Positions 18,966 to 27,770 of a stretch of DNA of 64,000 bases are shown here, in pieces (position 1 is the first letter of the stretch; every line of letters starts with the position of its first letter). Under the pieces are notes generated by a model. It worked only from the letters and a program-made list of their open reading frames with translations. It ran no database searches and was not told the DNA's origin. The stretch comes from Alteromonas sp. M12 (lineage in GTDB: Bacteria; Pseudomonadota; Gammaproteobacteria; Enterobacterales; Alteromonadaceae), in NCBI RefSeq assembly GCF_037478005.1, contig NZ_CP144164.1:3348001-3412000 (forward strand), given 5' to 3'. A program made the translations under genes and the position numbers.

Positions 18966-19950
18966 AATTGAAAGGCAAAATCCCGTAGATAGCGTCGATT
19001 AGACCATCAGGCGATGAATAAACTTTTTCGACTTTCCGTGTGCGTATATTTAATGCGACCACTAATGAATTGTTACCAGAGGAATATTTAAAATTTCCTT
19101 TTGACAGAAACTTAATTTTTGATTTCAGATTTGTTTTGCGTAATTTTGAATAGCCGACATAAAAAATATCGCCTTCAACATGTAAACCTCGGCACCAGCC
19201 CATAGGTCGATTTAATGCCCCACCAAAGGGATCATAAGTCTCGATGACTTTCTTTTCGATTGGATCACAAAAAACCAGGTTTCCATCTACACGGGTAAAT
19301 ATCAACTTGTTGTCATACCAAATACCATCATGGACACTAACATCGCCCCCTAAACTGATATCAATCACATCATCAGGATTAGACAAGTTCACAGCATCTT
19401 CTTGGGTACAGCGCGTAGCCCATAAATCATCTCCAATTTTGAATACAAAATTAGGATGGCTATCATGTGGACGAGTAGAATGAACTAATCGATAATCAAC
19501 CGCTTTATCAAATCTATGCCAAGGGTTTTTCCCTTGTGTATTTAAAATTGATTTAATTTCTCCACTCTCAATATCCATAACAACAACGTTATCTAGACCT
19601 GTAGACGTAACAACAAGATCGCCGTTTAAAACGTGGGCTGAATGAATATTATGAAAGCACGGGTGAGAAAAAATAGACAATAGCTTTAAATCAGGCAAGC
19701 TATAACAGTGAACTTCTGTGTCTGTTGGCAACCATAATTTATCGCCATCGATACACCCCGCAGTAAATTGTAAATTAGGATGTTCATCTGGATAATTATC
19801 GCCGCCTTCCGTTTTTGTGAGTATTTGAGAAAACTTTCCAGACTCTAGATCCAATAATACTAAACTGGCCTTTCCATAATATTTACCTTCCCCCAACTCA
19901 AAACCATTTGAACGTAAACAGCCTCCTGACAACATCAGTTTCTTAGACAC
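18958..19950 (-). CDS. Unrecognised beta-propeller-like protein of the XrtA polysaccharide operon
   Basis: The frame is open to TTG 19956, but AGGAG at 19957-19961 sits 6 bases before GTG 19950, which is preferred (330 residues). The sequence is a series of short beta-rich repeats such as VVVMDIESGEIKSIL, FCDPIEKKVIETYDP and VALNIRTRKVEKVY, a blade pattern typical of WD40/SMP-30-like propellers. No signal peptide or membrane segment is visible. I do not recognise the family and assign no activity. A role in binding or modifying the glycan is possible from its position between the TPR and flippase genes. Confidence 0.7.
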   Translation of the reverse strand: MSKKLMLSGGCLRSNGFELGEGKYYGKASLVLLDLESGKFSQILTKTEGGDNYPDEHPNLQFTAGCIDGDKLWLPTDTEVHCYSLPDLKLLSIFSHPCFHNIHSAHVLNGDLVVTSTGLDNVVVMDIESGEIKSILNTQGKNPWHRFDKAVDYRLVHSTRPHDSHPNFVFKIGDDLWATRCTQEDAVNLSNPDDVIDISLGGDVSVHDGIWYDNKLIFTRVDGNLVFCDPIEKKVIETYDPFGGALNRPMGWCRGLHVEGDIFYVGYSKLRKTNLKSKIKFLSKGNFKYSSGNNSLVVALNIRTRKVEKVYSSPDGLIDAIYGILPFNYD

Positions 19951-19959
19951 CCTCAACTC

Positions 19960-20658
19960 CTAGTTATTTTGTGCTTTTTCTAACTCAGCGATCTTCATTT
20001 TTAAACCCGGTAAAGGATAGCCCAATTTGTAGGCTGCTTCGGCATACTTTTTAGCATTGGCAAGATCGTTTACTTCAGCATATGCAAGCCCAACGTTATA
20101 TTTTGCCTCTGCAGATCCTGGTGAAAGTTTGTCAGCCTCCAAGAATTTTTCTAAGGCTTTCTGATGCTCACCTCGGCGATAATAATAAATTCCCCAGGTT
20201 AAATAGGTAGAGGCTTGTCCTGGATAAATTTTAGCGGCTCGTTCAAAAAAGCATCCAGCGTCATATTTAGGTTCATCTGTATTTAAACTAGCTTTGAAAG
20301 AGCGGGAATTTTCCCACTGATATTCATAGCGAGCATAAGCATCTAGAGCAACAGGATGGTTAGGTATTGACCCCAGCACAAATAATAAATCACCAGGTTG
20401 TTTACTGGTGCTACCTTCTATTAATCGTCGCACCTTTTTAGTAAAGTGGGCTGATTCTACTAAGTATAATAACCCCCCTCGGTATGTTCCGGTACTTTGT
20501 CGCGTTTCTGCCGCATAATAGTCAAATGGCTTACCACGCCTCCACCCCATTTTCATACAATCAGATTTAGCAAAGGCTTCAGCAATTGGCCCAAAAGCCA
20601 ACAAAGCAAAAAGCACTGACTGTATCAGTGTCGTTTTCGTTATTTTAATTTTAGCCAT
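19960..20658 (-). CDS. Periplasmic TPR-repeat protein
   Basis: 232 residues. An N-terminal signal peptide is visible (residues 1-30, ending IAEAFA before KSDC). TPR-like helices follow from about residue 140: ASTYLTWGIYYYRRGEHQKA and AEAKYNVGLAYAEVNDLANA fit the 34-residue repeat with W-LG-Y-F-A-P spacing. It probably acts as an assembly scaffold for polysaccharide machinery in the periplasm. TPR proteins next to O-glycan ligases are common in XrtA loci. The next gene's ribosome site overlaps this gene's TAG stop. Confidence 0.75.
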   Translation of the reverse strand: MAKIKITKTTLIQSVLFALLAFGPIAEAFAKSDCMKMGWRRGKPFDYYAAETRQSTGTYRGGLLYLVESAHFTKKVRRLIEGSTSKQPGDLLFVLGSIPNHPVALDAYARYEYQWENSRSFKASLNTDEPKYDAGCFFERAAKIYPGQASTYLTWGIYYYRRGEHQKALEKFLEADKLSPGSAEAKYNVGLAYAEVNDLANAKKYAEAAYKLGYPLPGLKMKIAELEKAQNN

Positions 20659-20668
20659 ATTTAAGTTC

Positions 20669-22000
20669 TTATATCTGTTTAATAGGTTGTTTTACTGTCG
20701 ACCGATTTTCGGTCACTTTCTTGGCATTCACTATATGAATTGAAATTGCGCAAACCACACCAACTATCGTATAAAATAAATCAAAATAAGCCAAACTCAC
20801 ATTACCACCAGTAATACAATATCCAACGAGTGTCAGCGTCAGCGCCTTACTTAAATTAACTAGCCATACTTCATTATTTTGTTCTGCCCATTTTTTATTT
20901 TTAAAATTCATCCTTAGTGTACCCAAGAGTATCATCAAAAAGATAAACAAACCGCCAAACCCATGATCACCCAGCACCTGCATGTAAATATTATGAGCTG
21001 CCTTTGCACCCAGTTTAGGCGGAATTGGCGGTGTTTCTATTGGCCCAAAATTAGGTGTCATTGGCGCATAGTAACGCCATAACGGAGTATCTTTAACCGC
21101 ATGAAAACCACCTCCAGTGAAAGGGTTATCCAAAGCAATTAAAGTAGAAATTTTCCAAGCCCATAATCTACCAATAAACGAGCCATCTTCACTCGCAGCA
21201 GTTGACACCGTATTTTGCCTTTCTTTCCATTCTCCTGGAGCAAAAGCAAAAAAGACTGGGATGATGATTGCGGCTATTACCCCATACAAAAATTTGCGCT
21301 TTGAAGTCCACCAAAACGCTGCACCAAGAATCACCAAACCAATAAATCCGCCACGAGAATACGTACCAATAATAGCCAATATATTGAGTAATAAGATGAT
21401 CTTTAAGCCACGTTTTACTACAAAATTTTCAGTCACTGAGATCAGATAAATAACCAGTGGTATACACATATTTATCGCTACTGCTAAATCATTCCGATCG
21501 TGAATAATTCCTGCCTTACCCACAATTCGGTGGCTACCACCAGATAACATGAATTTAACAGCCTCCATTGCTGCAAAGGAGGATATCGCCAATACAATAG
21601 CCCAAACCATTGTATTTATGTGCAGTCGCTTATAGATAGTTAAGGTGATAAAAAAGTAAAGTAGGATTACTTTAATAAATTGATTCCAATAATCCCATAC
21701 GAAATAAGAATAGGATGTCTGATTCGTCGCAGTGGAAAGCAGTGTCCACAGGGCAAATAGTAACACCCAAAAAGTTAAGCCATTGAATTTCCATTGTTTA
21801 TACTTTTGAACGATGATATACGAAAGCGCAGTGATAACCACTATGGTTAGATTCAAACGAAAATGACTGGAAAAACCAAACGCCCATTTTGCCGGTGCGG
21901 TAAGTGCAATCCACACCCATGCAGCCGTGCCAATATAGGGACGTTTAAAACTGTAATAAATGGCAACAAATAGGAAACCAACAAGGAGCAGATCACGCAT
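20669..22000 (-). CDS. O-antigen ligase/polymerase-like protein, XrtA-system associated
   Basis: 443 residues with about ten membrane helices. The start RDLLLVGFLFVAIYYSF and then RPYIGTAAWVWIALTAPAKW matches the putative O-glycosylation ligase family found next to exosortase A (TIGR03097 type). A Wzy_C/WaaL-like region with GTYSRGGFIGLVILG lies near residue 212, and a long periplasmic loop with AAHNIYMQVLGDHGFGG near residue 335 carries the ligase/polymerase-type histidine. It should polymerise or transfer lipid-linked glycan on the periplasmic side. The ATG overlaps the stop of the 27-codon ORF at 22000-22083. Confidence 0.85.
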   Translation of the reverse strand: MRDLLLVGFLFVAIYYSFKRPYIGTAAWVWIALTAPAKWAFGFSSHFRLNLTIVVITALSYIIVQKYKQWKFNGLTFWVLLFALWTLLSTATNQTSYSYFVWDYWNQFIKVILLYFFITLTIYKRLHINTMVWAIVLAISSFAAMEAVKFMLSGGSHRIVGKAGIIHDRNDLAVAINMCIPLVIYLISVTENFVVKRGLKIILLLNILAIIGTYSRGGFIGLVILGAAFWWTSKRKFLYGVIAAIIIPVFFAFAPGEWKERQNTVSTAASEDGSFIGRLWAWKISTLIALDNPFTGGGFHAVKDTPLWRYYAPMTPNFGPIETPPIPPKLGAKAAHNIYMQVLGDHGFGGLFIFLMILLGTLRMNFKNKKWAEQNNEVWLVNLSKALTLTLVGYCITGGNVSLAYFDLFYTIVGVVCAISIHIVNAKKVTENRSTVKQPIKQI

Positions 22001-22083
22001 CAGTCATCATCCTGCATACTCGACCACCAAAACATATAACAAATAGCTGCAATATCAGCCATAAGATACAAACTGTCTATCAT
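22000..22083 (-). CDS. Candidate 27-residue single-span membrane peptide, translationally coupled on both sides
   Basis: The ATG (22083-22081) overlaps the TGA of the CapK-like gene as ATGA, and the TGA (22002-22000) overlaps the ATG of the ligase gene as TGATG. The predicted peptide has an acidic residue at position 3, a hydrophobic stretch of about 17 residues rich in aromatic and aliphatic side chains (positions 5-22), and three terminal aspartates. Exact fitting between two coupled genes argues for real translation. It could be a subunit of the ligase or only a coupling device. No family is recognised. Confidence 0.5.
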   Translation of the reverse strand: MIDSLYLMADIAAICYMFWWSSMQDDD

Positions 22084-23438
22084 GTTACGCTCACTTTGCT
22101 GATTACATATCGATATTTGCCGGATTTCTCAGGGGCAATTTCGGTTAAAGATTCTACAGTAACAGATACTTCTGCGCCAAGTCTTGCTTGAATTCCGGTA
22201 ATAATAATATTCTGCGTCTGCTCATCGACTTCACCATTTTTTGATACAACTTGCACATGGGTATGTTGCATCGACTCTTGCACAATTTTAAACGCTTCGA
22301 CGCTTTTGATATCCCTGAGAATATAAATTAGAGAAAGGCCATGCAAAATTGTCCCATCTGCAGCTACAACAAAATCGGTACTGCGCCCTTCAATTGATTC
22401 AAGCATGGGTAAACCGCGTCCGCAGGCACATTTTTTATCGGACATAATGGCAATATCACCGGTCCGATAGCGGATAAATGGAAACTCAGATGTCCCCATA
22501 TGGGTAACAACAATTTCACCAGATTGTCCTGCCGGCAGCGGATTGCCCTGGGGATCGATTATCTCCACGACTATATCTTCATAAGACAAGTGCATGCCGC
22601 CTTCAGGACATTGGTGAGCAATGAATCCAGCATCTCTACCACCGTAACCATTAGCGACTGGGCAACCAAACACTTGTTCAATACTCTCGCGCTGATAGGG
22701 GTAAAGTCTTTCTGAGGTAACAAACGCGACCTTAATGCCTAAATTGTTCATTTCCATTCCATGTTGCTTAGCGGTTTTCGCCAGCAAATCGAACACCGAG
22801 GGATAACCAAATAGCATTTTCGGTTTAGTATCTCGAATGGTTTTCAAAAATGACAACAGCTTTTGTTCTGTCATATCAAATGCAGGAATTAATTCAGAGC
22901 GAAACAACCCATCACGAATCAATCGCACCCTATCTTGCGCTCCTAACTCAATGGGTGATCCCCAAGCAACAATCTCTTTATCGCCAATATCCACATCCCA
23001 CCAGCGCGTAGCACGCCATTTTTCAGCGACATCGTGAGAAACACGTTCATTACCCAATAGAAATATCAGCGGTTGGCCGCTTGAGCCACCAGTATTAAAC
23101 CGGGCTAACGGGCCAGCTACATCTGATTTTAGTTGGTCAAAATTAGCAGAAATCTTACTTTTATCTAAAAACGGCAATTTGACCAGATCTTCGGCGCTTT
23201 GTATGTCATTAGGACTGATGTTCGATGAATCAAACATTTGACGATAATAGGGCACATTTTTATATACGGTTTGGATAAAACGCTGCAACCGATTCGATTG
23301 TTCCTGCTGCAAGGTTTCTTTATCAAACCACTGGGACTTTTCTAACGATTTTCGAATTTTAACCGTATCATGCTTTTTAAGCTTTTCATGCAAAGGAAAC
23401 AGCACATTAGAGACTATTTTGGTATACATTCCAGACAT
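22080..23438 (-). CDS. CapK / phenylacetate-CoA-ligase-like adenylating enzyme
   Basis: 452 residues. Motifs of the ANL superfamily are FNTGGSSGQPLIF (phosphate loop) near residue 114, NGYGGRDAGFIAHQCPEGG near residue 265, and FIRYRTGDIAIM near residue 320, followed by a cysteine-containing CACGRGLPM. CapK-type members are common in capsule and exopolysaccharide loci, where their acid substrate is usually unknown. The likely reaction is ATP-dependent activation of a carboxylic acid that later decorates the glycan. An AAGGAG site lies 9 bases before the ATG. The end overlaps the 27-codon ORF by 4 bases. Confidence 0.8.
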   Translation of the reverse strand: MSGMYTKIVSNVLFPLHEKLKKHDTVKIRKSLEKSQWFDKETLQQEQSNRLQRFIQTVYKNVPYYRQMFDSSNISPNDIQSAEDLVKLPFLDKSKISANFDQLKSDVAGPLARFNTGGSSGQPLIFLLGNERVSHDVAEKWRATRWWDVDIGDKEIVAWGSPIELGAQDRVRLIRDGLFRSELIPAFDMTEQKLLSFLKTIRDTKPKMLFGYPSVFDLLAKTAKQHGMEMNNLGIKVAFVTSERLYPYQRESIEQVFGCPVANGYGGRDAGFIAHQCPEGGMHLSYEDIVVEIIDPQGNPLPAGQSGEIVVTHMGTSEFPFIRYRTGDIAIMSDKKCACGRGLPMLESIEGRSTDFVVAADGTILHGLSLIYILRDIKSVEAFKIVQESMQHTHVQVVSKNGEVDEQTQNIIITGIQARLGAEVSVTVESLTEIAPEKSGKYRYVISKVSVT

Positions 23439-23441
23439 AAA

Positions 23442-24656
23442 CTAGTGCTCCTTTGGGCTCAATAAATTGTTATAAATATCCATAATTTTAGCCATTCTGG
23501 TATCCCAATGATTTTGCTGTGCATATTCAACGATAGCCTGTCGATCCCACTCTTTGTTTAAGCCTTTTTTGAGTGATGTCAGCAGCGCCAAATGATCATC
23601 AAAAGGCACTATCTCGCCAACATCGTCACTATTTATGACTTCACTATTACCGCCAACGTCACTGGCGATAACAGGCGTACCGCAGGCCATACTCTCTAGA
23701 ATAACATTGGCCCAACCTTCATTGGCAGTCGAAAGCACAAAGAGATCTGCAGATGATAGAGGATTACTGAGCTTATCGGGAGGTAGTGAACCTAAAAACT
23801 TAACCTGACTCTCCACCCCTAACCTTTTGACCTGTGCACGCAATTCAGCTTCAATATTACCTTCGGCACTCGCTCCACCGACAATTAGATAAACCAAATT
23901 AGGATAGATTTTTAATAATTCAGGAAGACATTCAATAACCCGATGAAAGCCTTTTCGTTTGACCAAACCGCCTACCGTAATAAGCACTTTAGCATCTTCT
24001 TCGATTGCCAGAAATTGTCGCGCTTTATGCGGACTCATCGCGGAAAACTTATGGGTATCAACCCCATTCCCTACAACCGTAAATTTATTCCCATCAGCAC
24101 CTAGAGATACGGCAAGCTGTTTTAGTGAGTCGGCGACACAAATCATGTGATCAGCGTCTTGCCATGCTTGCAGCATTAACTTCAACTTATCAGGATCTTT
24201 GCTATGGGTTAATTCTGTTCCGCGCAATGTGATAGTGACTTTTTTATTCATGCGCTTAGCAAGTTTAGTCGCAGCTAATCCATCAGGATAAGTAAAGTGG
24301 CTATCGATAATATCAATTTTGTGTTGTTGCTCTAATTTTTTGAGTACTTTGTAAGCCGCTCGGGCCATCATCGCCCCATCTAACTTTCGAAAAAACTTCG
24401 GAATAGATAAAAATCGAGGGAAATGAACGGTGATCCCCTGCTGAACTTCCTTTTTTTCAGGCATAGGGCGATAATTAGGTTTGAAAAACCGAATCAAACC
24501 TTGTCCTGGAAACCATGGAACAGGGCTTATCACTTCAATGTCGGCATACTCTGCCACGCGAAACATTCTTTCACGCACAAACAAGCCAGATTGTTTGCGC
24601 ACTGAGTTAGGGAATAAAGAACTCAAGACAACAATTCTTGGGCGTTTCATTGTCAC
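23442..24656 (-). CDS. Family 4 glycosyltransferase
   Basis: 404 residues from GTG 24656 (GTGA overlap with the upstream stop); ATG 24650, two codons in, is an alternative. The N-terminal domain has VVLSSLFPNSVRKQSGLFV and a SHFTYPDG stretch. The donor domain has LITVGGLVKRKGFHR near residue 226 and NEGWANVILESMACG near residue 312, with the E-x7-E motif. It is a GT-B retaining sugar transferase on the cytoplasmic face. It belongs to the XrtA operon and is tightly coupled to the upstream GT4 gene. Confidence 0.87.
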   Translation of the reverse strand: MTMKRPRIVVLSSLFPNSVRKQSGLFVRERMFRVAEYADIEVISPVPWFPGQGLIRFFKPNYRPMPEKKEVQQGITVHFPRFLSIPKFFRKLDGAMMARAAYKVLKKLEQQHKIDIIDSHFTYPDGLAATKLAKRMNKKVTITLRGTELTHSKDPDKLKLMLQAWQDADHMICVADSLKQLAVSLGADGNKFTVVGNGVDTHKFSAMSPHKARQFLAIEEDAKVLITVGGLVKRKGFHRVIECLPELLKIYPNLVYLIVGGASAEGNIEAELRAQVKRLGVESQVKFLGSLPPDKLSNPLSSADLFVLSTANEGWANVILESMACGTPVIASDVGGNSEVINSDDVGEIVPFDDHLALLTSLKKGLNKEWDRQAIVEYAQQNHWDTRMAKIMDIYNNLLSPKEH

Positions 24657-25858
24657 TTACTCAGTAAATTTTCGTAAATAGACTGATAATTGGCAACTGA
24701 GTTTTTCCAGTTCCTAATTTGCATCACAAAATTACGTCCATTCTCAACCATTGCAGGCCAAGAATCACGATTTGATAAAACCTTTATAGCTGTATTGGCC
24801 AGCGCATCAATATTGCCACTGTCAAACAACCAACCGGTTTTGCCGTCTTCAATCAATTCTTTGTGCCCCCCCACATCAGAAGCAAGAACAAGTTTCCCTT
24901 GCGCCATAGCTTCCAACGGTTTAAGCGGCGTCACCAATTCAGTTAAACGCATGGGTTTTCGTGGATAAACAAGTAAATCAACCAAACTATAATATTTATC
25001 TACTTCAGAATGAGGAACGCGGCCAGGCATAATCACATGCTCTTGCAAACCAAGTTGTTTAATCTGATTTTTTAAATTCTGTTCTTGAGGTCCGCCACCC
25101 ACTAACAAAAATACAGCATTAGGAATAGTTTTAAGAATTTGTGGCAAAGCGGCAACGATTAAGTCTAATCCTTCGTAACCGTAAAAGGATCCAAGGAATC
25201 CCAGCACCACTTTGTTATTTAAATTGTACTGTTTTTCTAATGCTTGATTACGCTCAGTGATAATATTGAATTGGTCAATATTGACTGCATTGGGTATAAC
25301 GGTAATCTTACTGTCTGCAATGCCCCGAGCAAGCAGATCTTGACGCAGGCCTTGGCAAATAGTGGTCACAGCATTTGCTTTATTAACCACGTGAGTTTCC
25401 ATTTTTTGTGTCAAACGATAACGTAAGTCGCCTTCTTTACAGGTACCGTGATCAACCGCTGCATCTTCCCAAAAAGCACGAATTTCATAGACTAAAGGTA
25501 GTCCGGTTTTGTTGGCTGCTTTGATAGCCGCCAAACCATTTAAGGCCGGTGAATGAGCATGCAAAATATCCGGCTTCTCAATTTCAATCGCTTCTAAAAT
25601 ACGATCTCGCAGAGGGTTCACTAAGGATAATTGATTTAACACGGGGAGTTTGCTGCTTAACCCTGTAGGTGGTTTAGTTCGATAAAACCTTAAACCATCC
25701 ACATCTTCAATTTCAGCTTCACATATCCCTTGTTTAGCGCTAGTAACATGACAAGTTTCCCACCCTCGAGCACGCTGCTGATTCAAAATAGAGCGAGTAC
25801 GAAAAGTATAACCACTGTGCAACGGGATGGAATGATCTAAAATGTGCATTATTTTCAC
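24653..25858 (-). CDS. XrtA-system-associated family 4 glycosyltransferase (TIGR04063-like)
   Basis: GTG start at 25858; 401 residues. The opening KIMHILDHSIPLHSGYTFR is characteristic of the exosortase-A-associated GT4 group (HILDHSxPLHSGY). The donor domain follows with LGFLGSFYGYEGLDL near residue 216 and LVTPLKPLEAMAQGK near residue 304. It should add one sugar of the repeat unit. It lies 3 bases after the amidotransferase gene and overlaps the next GT4 gene by 4 bases. Confidence 0.87.
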   Translation of the reverse strand: MKIMHILDHSIPLHSGYTFRTRSILNQQRARGWETCHVTSAKQGICEAEIEDVDGLRFYRTKPPTGLSSKLPVLNQLSLVNPLRDRILEAIEIEKPDILHAHSPALNGLAAIKAANKTGLPLVYEIRAFWEDAAVDHGTCKEGDLRYRLTQKMETHVVNKANAVTTICQGLRQDLLARGIADSKITVIPNAVNIDQFNIITERNQALEKQYNLNNKVVLGFLGSFYGYEGLDLIVAALPQILKTIPNAVFLLVGGGPQEQNLKNQIKQLGLQEHVIMPGRVPHSEVDKYYSLVDLLVYPRKPMRLTELVTPLKPLEAMAQGKLVLASDVGGHKELIEDGKTGWLFDSGNIDALANTAIKVLSNRDSWPAMVENGRNFVMQIRNWKNSVANYQSIYENLLSK

Positions 25859-25861
25859 GGC

Positions 25862-27760
25862 TTACTGCGCCTTTTGTTGACGTAAAAATGACTCAAACAT
25901 CATTAATGTCCACAATGACGCGCTGTTGTCTCGTCGCCCAGAAATATGATCATTAATCAATCGTTGTAATTGTGACTTGTTGAAATAACCTGATTCAGTC
26001 ATCTGTTTAGATAAAACCCCTTCATACAATCGTTCTTTCAGAGGTCCTCTAAACCAATTAGCTAAAGGCACGGCAAACCCCATTTTTTTGCGATACAGAA
26101 CATCATGGGGAAGATGCGGTTCTAATGCCTTCTTGAATGAGAGTTTTCCGACCCCGTTAGCAAGGTTTTTATTAGTAGGCACGTTAAACGCCCATTCAAC
26201 AAATTTGTGATCGATAATAGGCACTCGAACTTCAAGAGAATGTGCCATGGAAGCCCTGTCGACTTTAGTTAAAATATCGCCAACCAAATAGGTTTTCATG
26301 TCGATATACTGGGCTATTTTGGTTTCATCCAAATGTTTAACTTTATCACCGTATTTTTGGAAGATTTCCAGCGAAGTGTAACCATTAAGGCTTTGTTTAT
26401 AGTCTTCTGAAAATAGTTTGGCTCTATCATCTGCACGCAGAATACTCATGGTGTTGTGATAGCCCTCTACAGTATCCATTGCCATGGATTGAAAGGTTGT
26501 TTTAGCCCGCAAAAATTTAGGAGCCCAATCCGCTTTTGGATATAACTTGCCTAGTGGACCAAAGATTGGCTTGCGCAAACCCAAAGGTAATAAGTTGCGA
26601 ATTTTTTCTTCGGCCTGATGCATTCTGTAGCGACTATAGCCTGCAAATAACTCATCGCCACCATCACCAGAAAGCGCTACGGTAACGTGTTTCCTCGCTA
26701 ATTCGCAGACTCTAAATGTAGGAATTGCTGAACTATCTGCATAGGGTTCATCGTATAAATGCGCTAATTGATCGACTAAATCAAAATCATCTTGGCCAAC
26801 CACTTCAACACGATGATTGGTTTTATATCGATCTGCGACTGATTGTGCATATTCTGTTTCGTTAAACTCTTTTACATCAAAACCGATTGCACAGGTATTC
26901 ACAGGTTCCGTTTGCAACTGCGACATCATAGCGACAACGGCACTTGAGTCTACGCCTCCGGATAAAAATGAACCTAAAGGTACATCAGCAACCATACGAA
27001 TATCGACCGCTTCTTTGAGACGCTCTACAAGTTGCTCATCGATTTCCTTCTGATCGAGCGGATGGTCATAGTTTACAGGTACATCCCAATACTCTTTAGA
27101 TTCTGGTAATCCTCTATCACCTTTGTGCAACATTAAGGTGTGACCAGGTGACAACTTAAAGGCGTTTTGATAAATAGTGTGAGGCTCTGGAACATAACCT
27201 AGGCTGAAGTAGTCTTCAATAGTGGTATTTCTAAGGTCACGATTAAAAGCTGGGTGAGCTGTGATGACTTTTAATTCAGAGCCGAAAATAAACTCACCGC
27301 TAGGTAATAGACTGTAGAAAAAAGGTTTAATGCCCAAACGGTCACGGGCAATAAACAAACACTCTTTTTGTCTATCCCATATCGCAAAGGCAAACATCCC
27401 TCTTAATTTATGTACACATTCTTCCCCCCACTCTAACCAAGCATTAAGGATAGTTTCAGTGTCACCATGGGTATTGAATGTGTAACCTTTAGCAGAAAGC
27501 TCTTTATGCAATTCTTTAAAGTTGTATATTTCGCCGTTAAACACAACACAAGCACGCTTATCAGCGCTTAACATCGGTTGAGGGCTGCCTTCTAAATCGA
27601 TAATAGATAGACGTCTGTGAGCAAGCGCCACGCCTGGGTCAAAAAAGTAATCACCTGCATCAGGTCCTCGATGAATTTGTCGATCATTCATCTTTGCAAT
27701 CAAATCAGCATCAACTCGGGTTTGATCTGACAGGTGAAAAATACCAGCTATTCCGCACAT
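25862..27760 (-). CDS. XrtA/PEP-CTERM-system amidotransferase (asparagine synthase family)
   Basis: 632 residues. The N-terminus MCGIAGIFHL gives the class II glutaminase with nucleophile Cys2, and RGPDAGDYF and AHRRLSIIDL follow. The synthetase domain has FLSGGVDSSAVVAMM near residue 262 (PP-loop) and ALSGDGGDELFAGYSRY near residue 358. The length fits the XrtA-associated amidotransferase family (TIGR03108) rather than housekeeping AsnB. It likely amidates a uronic acid or a related carboxyl of the polysaccharide. GAGGA lies 6 bases before the ATG. Confidence 0.9.
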   Translation of the reverse strand: MCGIAGIFHLSDQTRVDADLIAKMNDRQIHRGPDAGDYFFDPGVALAHRRLSIIDLEGSPQPMLSADKRACVVFNGEIYNFKELHKELSAKGYTFNTHGDTETILNAWLEWGEECVHKLRGMFAFAIWDRQKECLFIARDRLGIKPFFYSLLPSGEFIFGSELKVITAHPAFNRDLRNTTIEDYFSLGYVPEPHTIYQNAFKLSPGHTLMLHKGDRGLPESKEYWDVPVNYDHPLDQKEIDEQLVERLKEAVDIRMVADVPLGSFLSGGVDSSAVVAMMSQLQTEPVNTCAIGFDVKEFNETEYAQSVADRYKTNHRVEVVGQDDFDLVDQLAHLYDEPYADSSAIPTFRVCELARKHVTVALSGDGGDELFAGYSRYRMHQAEEKIRNLLPLGLRKPIFGPLGKLYPKADWAPKFLRAKTTFQSMAMDTVEGYHNTMSILRADDRAKLFSEDYKQSLNGYTSLEIFQKYGDKVKHLDETKIAQYIDMKTYLVGDILTKVDRASMAHSLEVRVPIIDHKFVEWAFNVPTNKNLANGVGKLSFKKALEPHLPHDVLYRKKMGFAVPLANWFRGPLKERLYEGVLSKQMTESGYFNKSQLQRLINDHISGRRDNSASLWTLMMFESFLRQQKAQ

Positions 27761-27770
27761 TCGTTAATCC

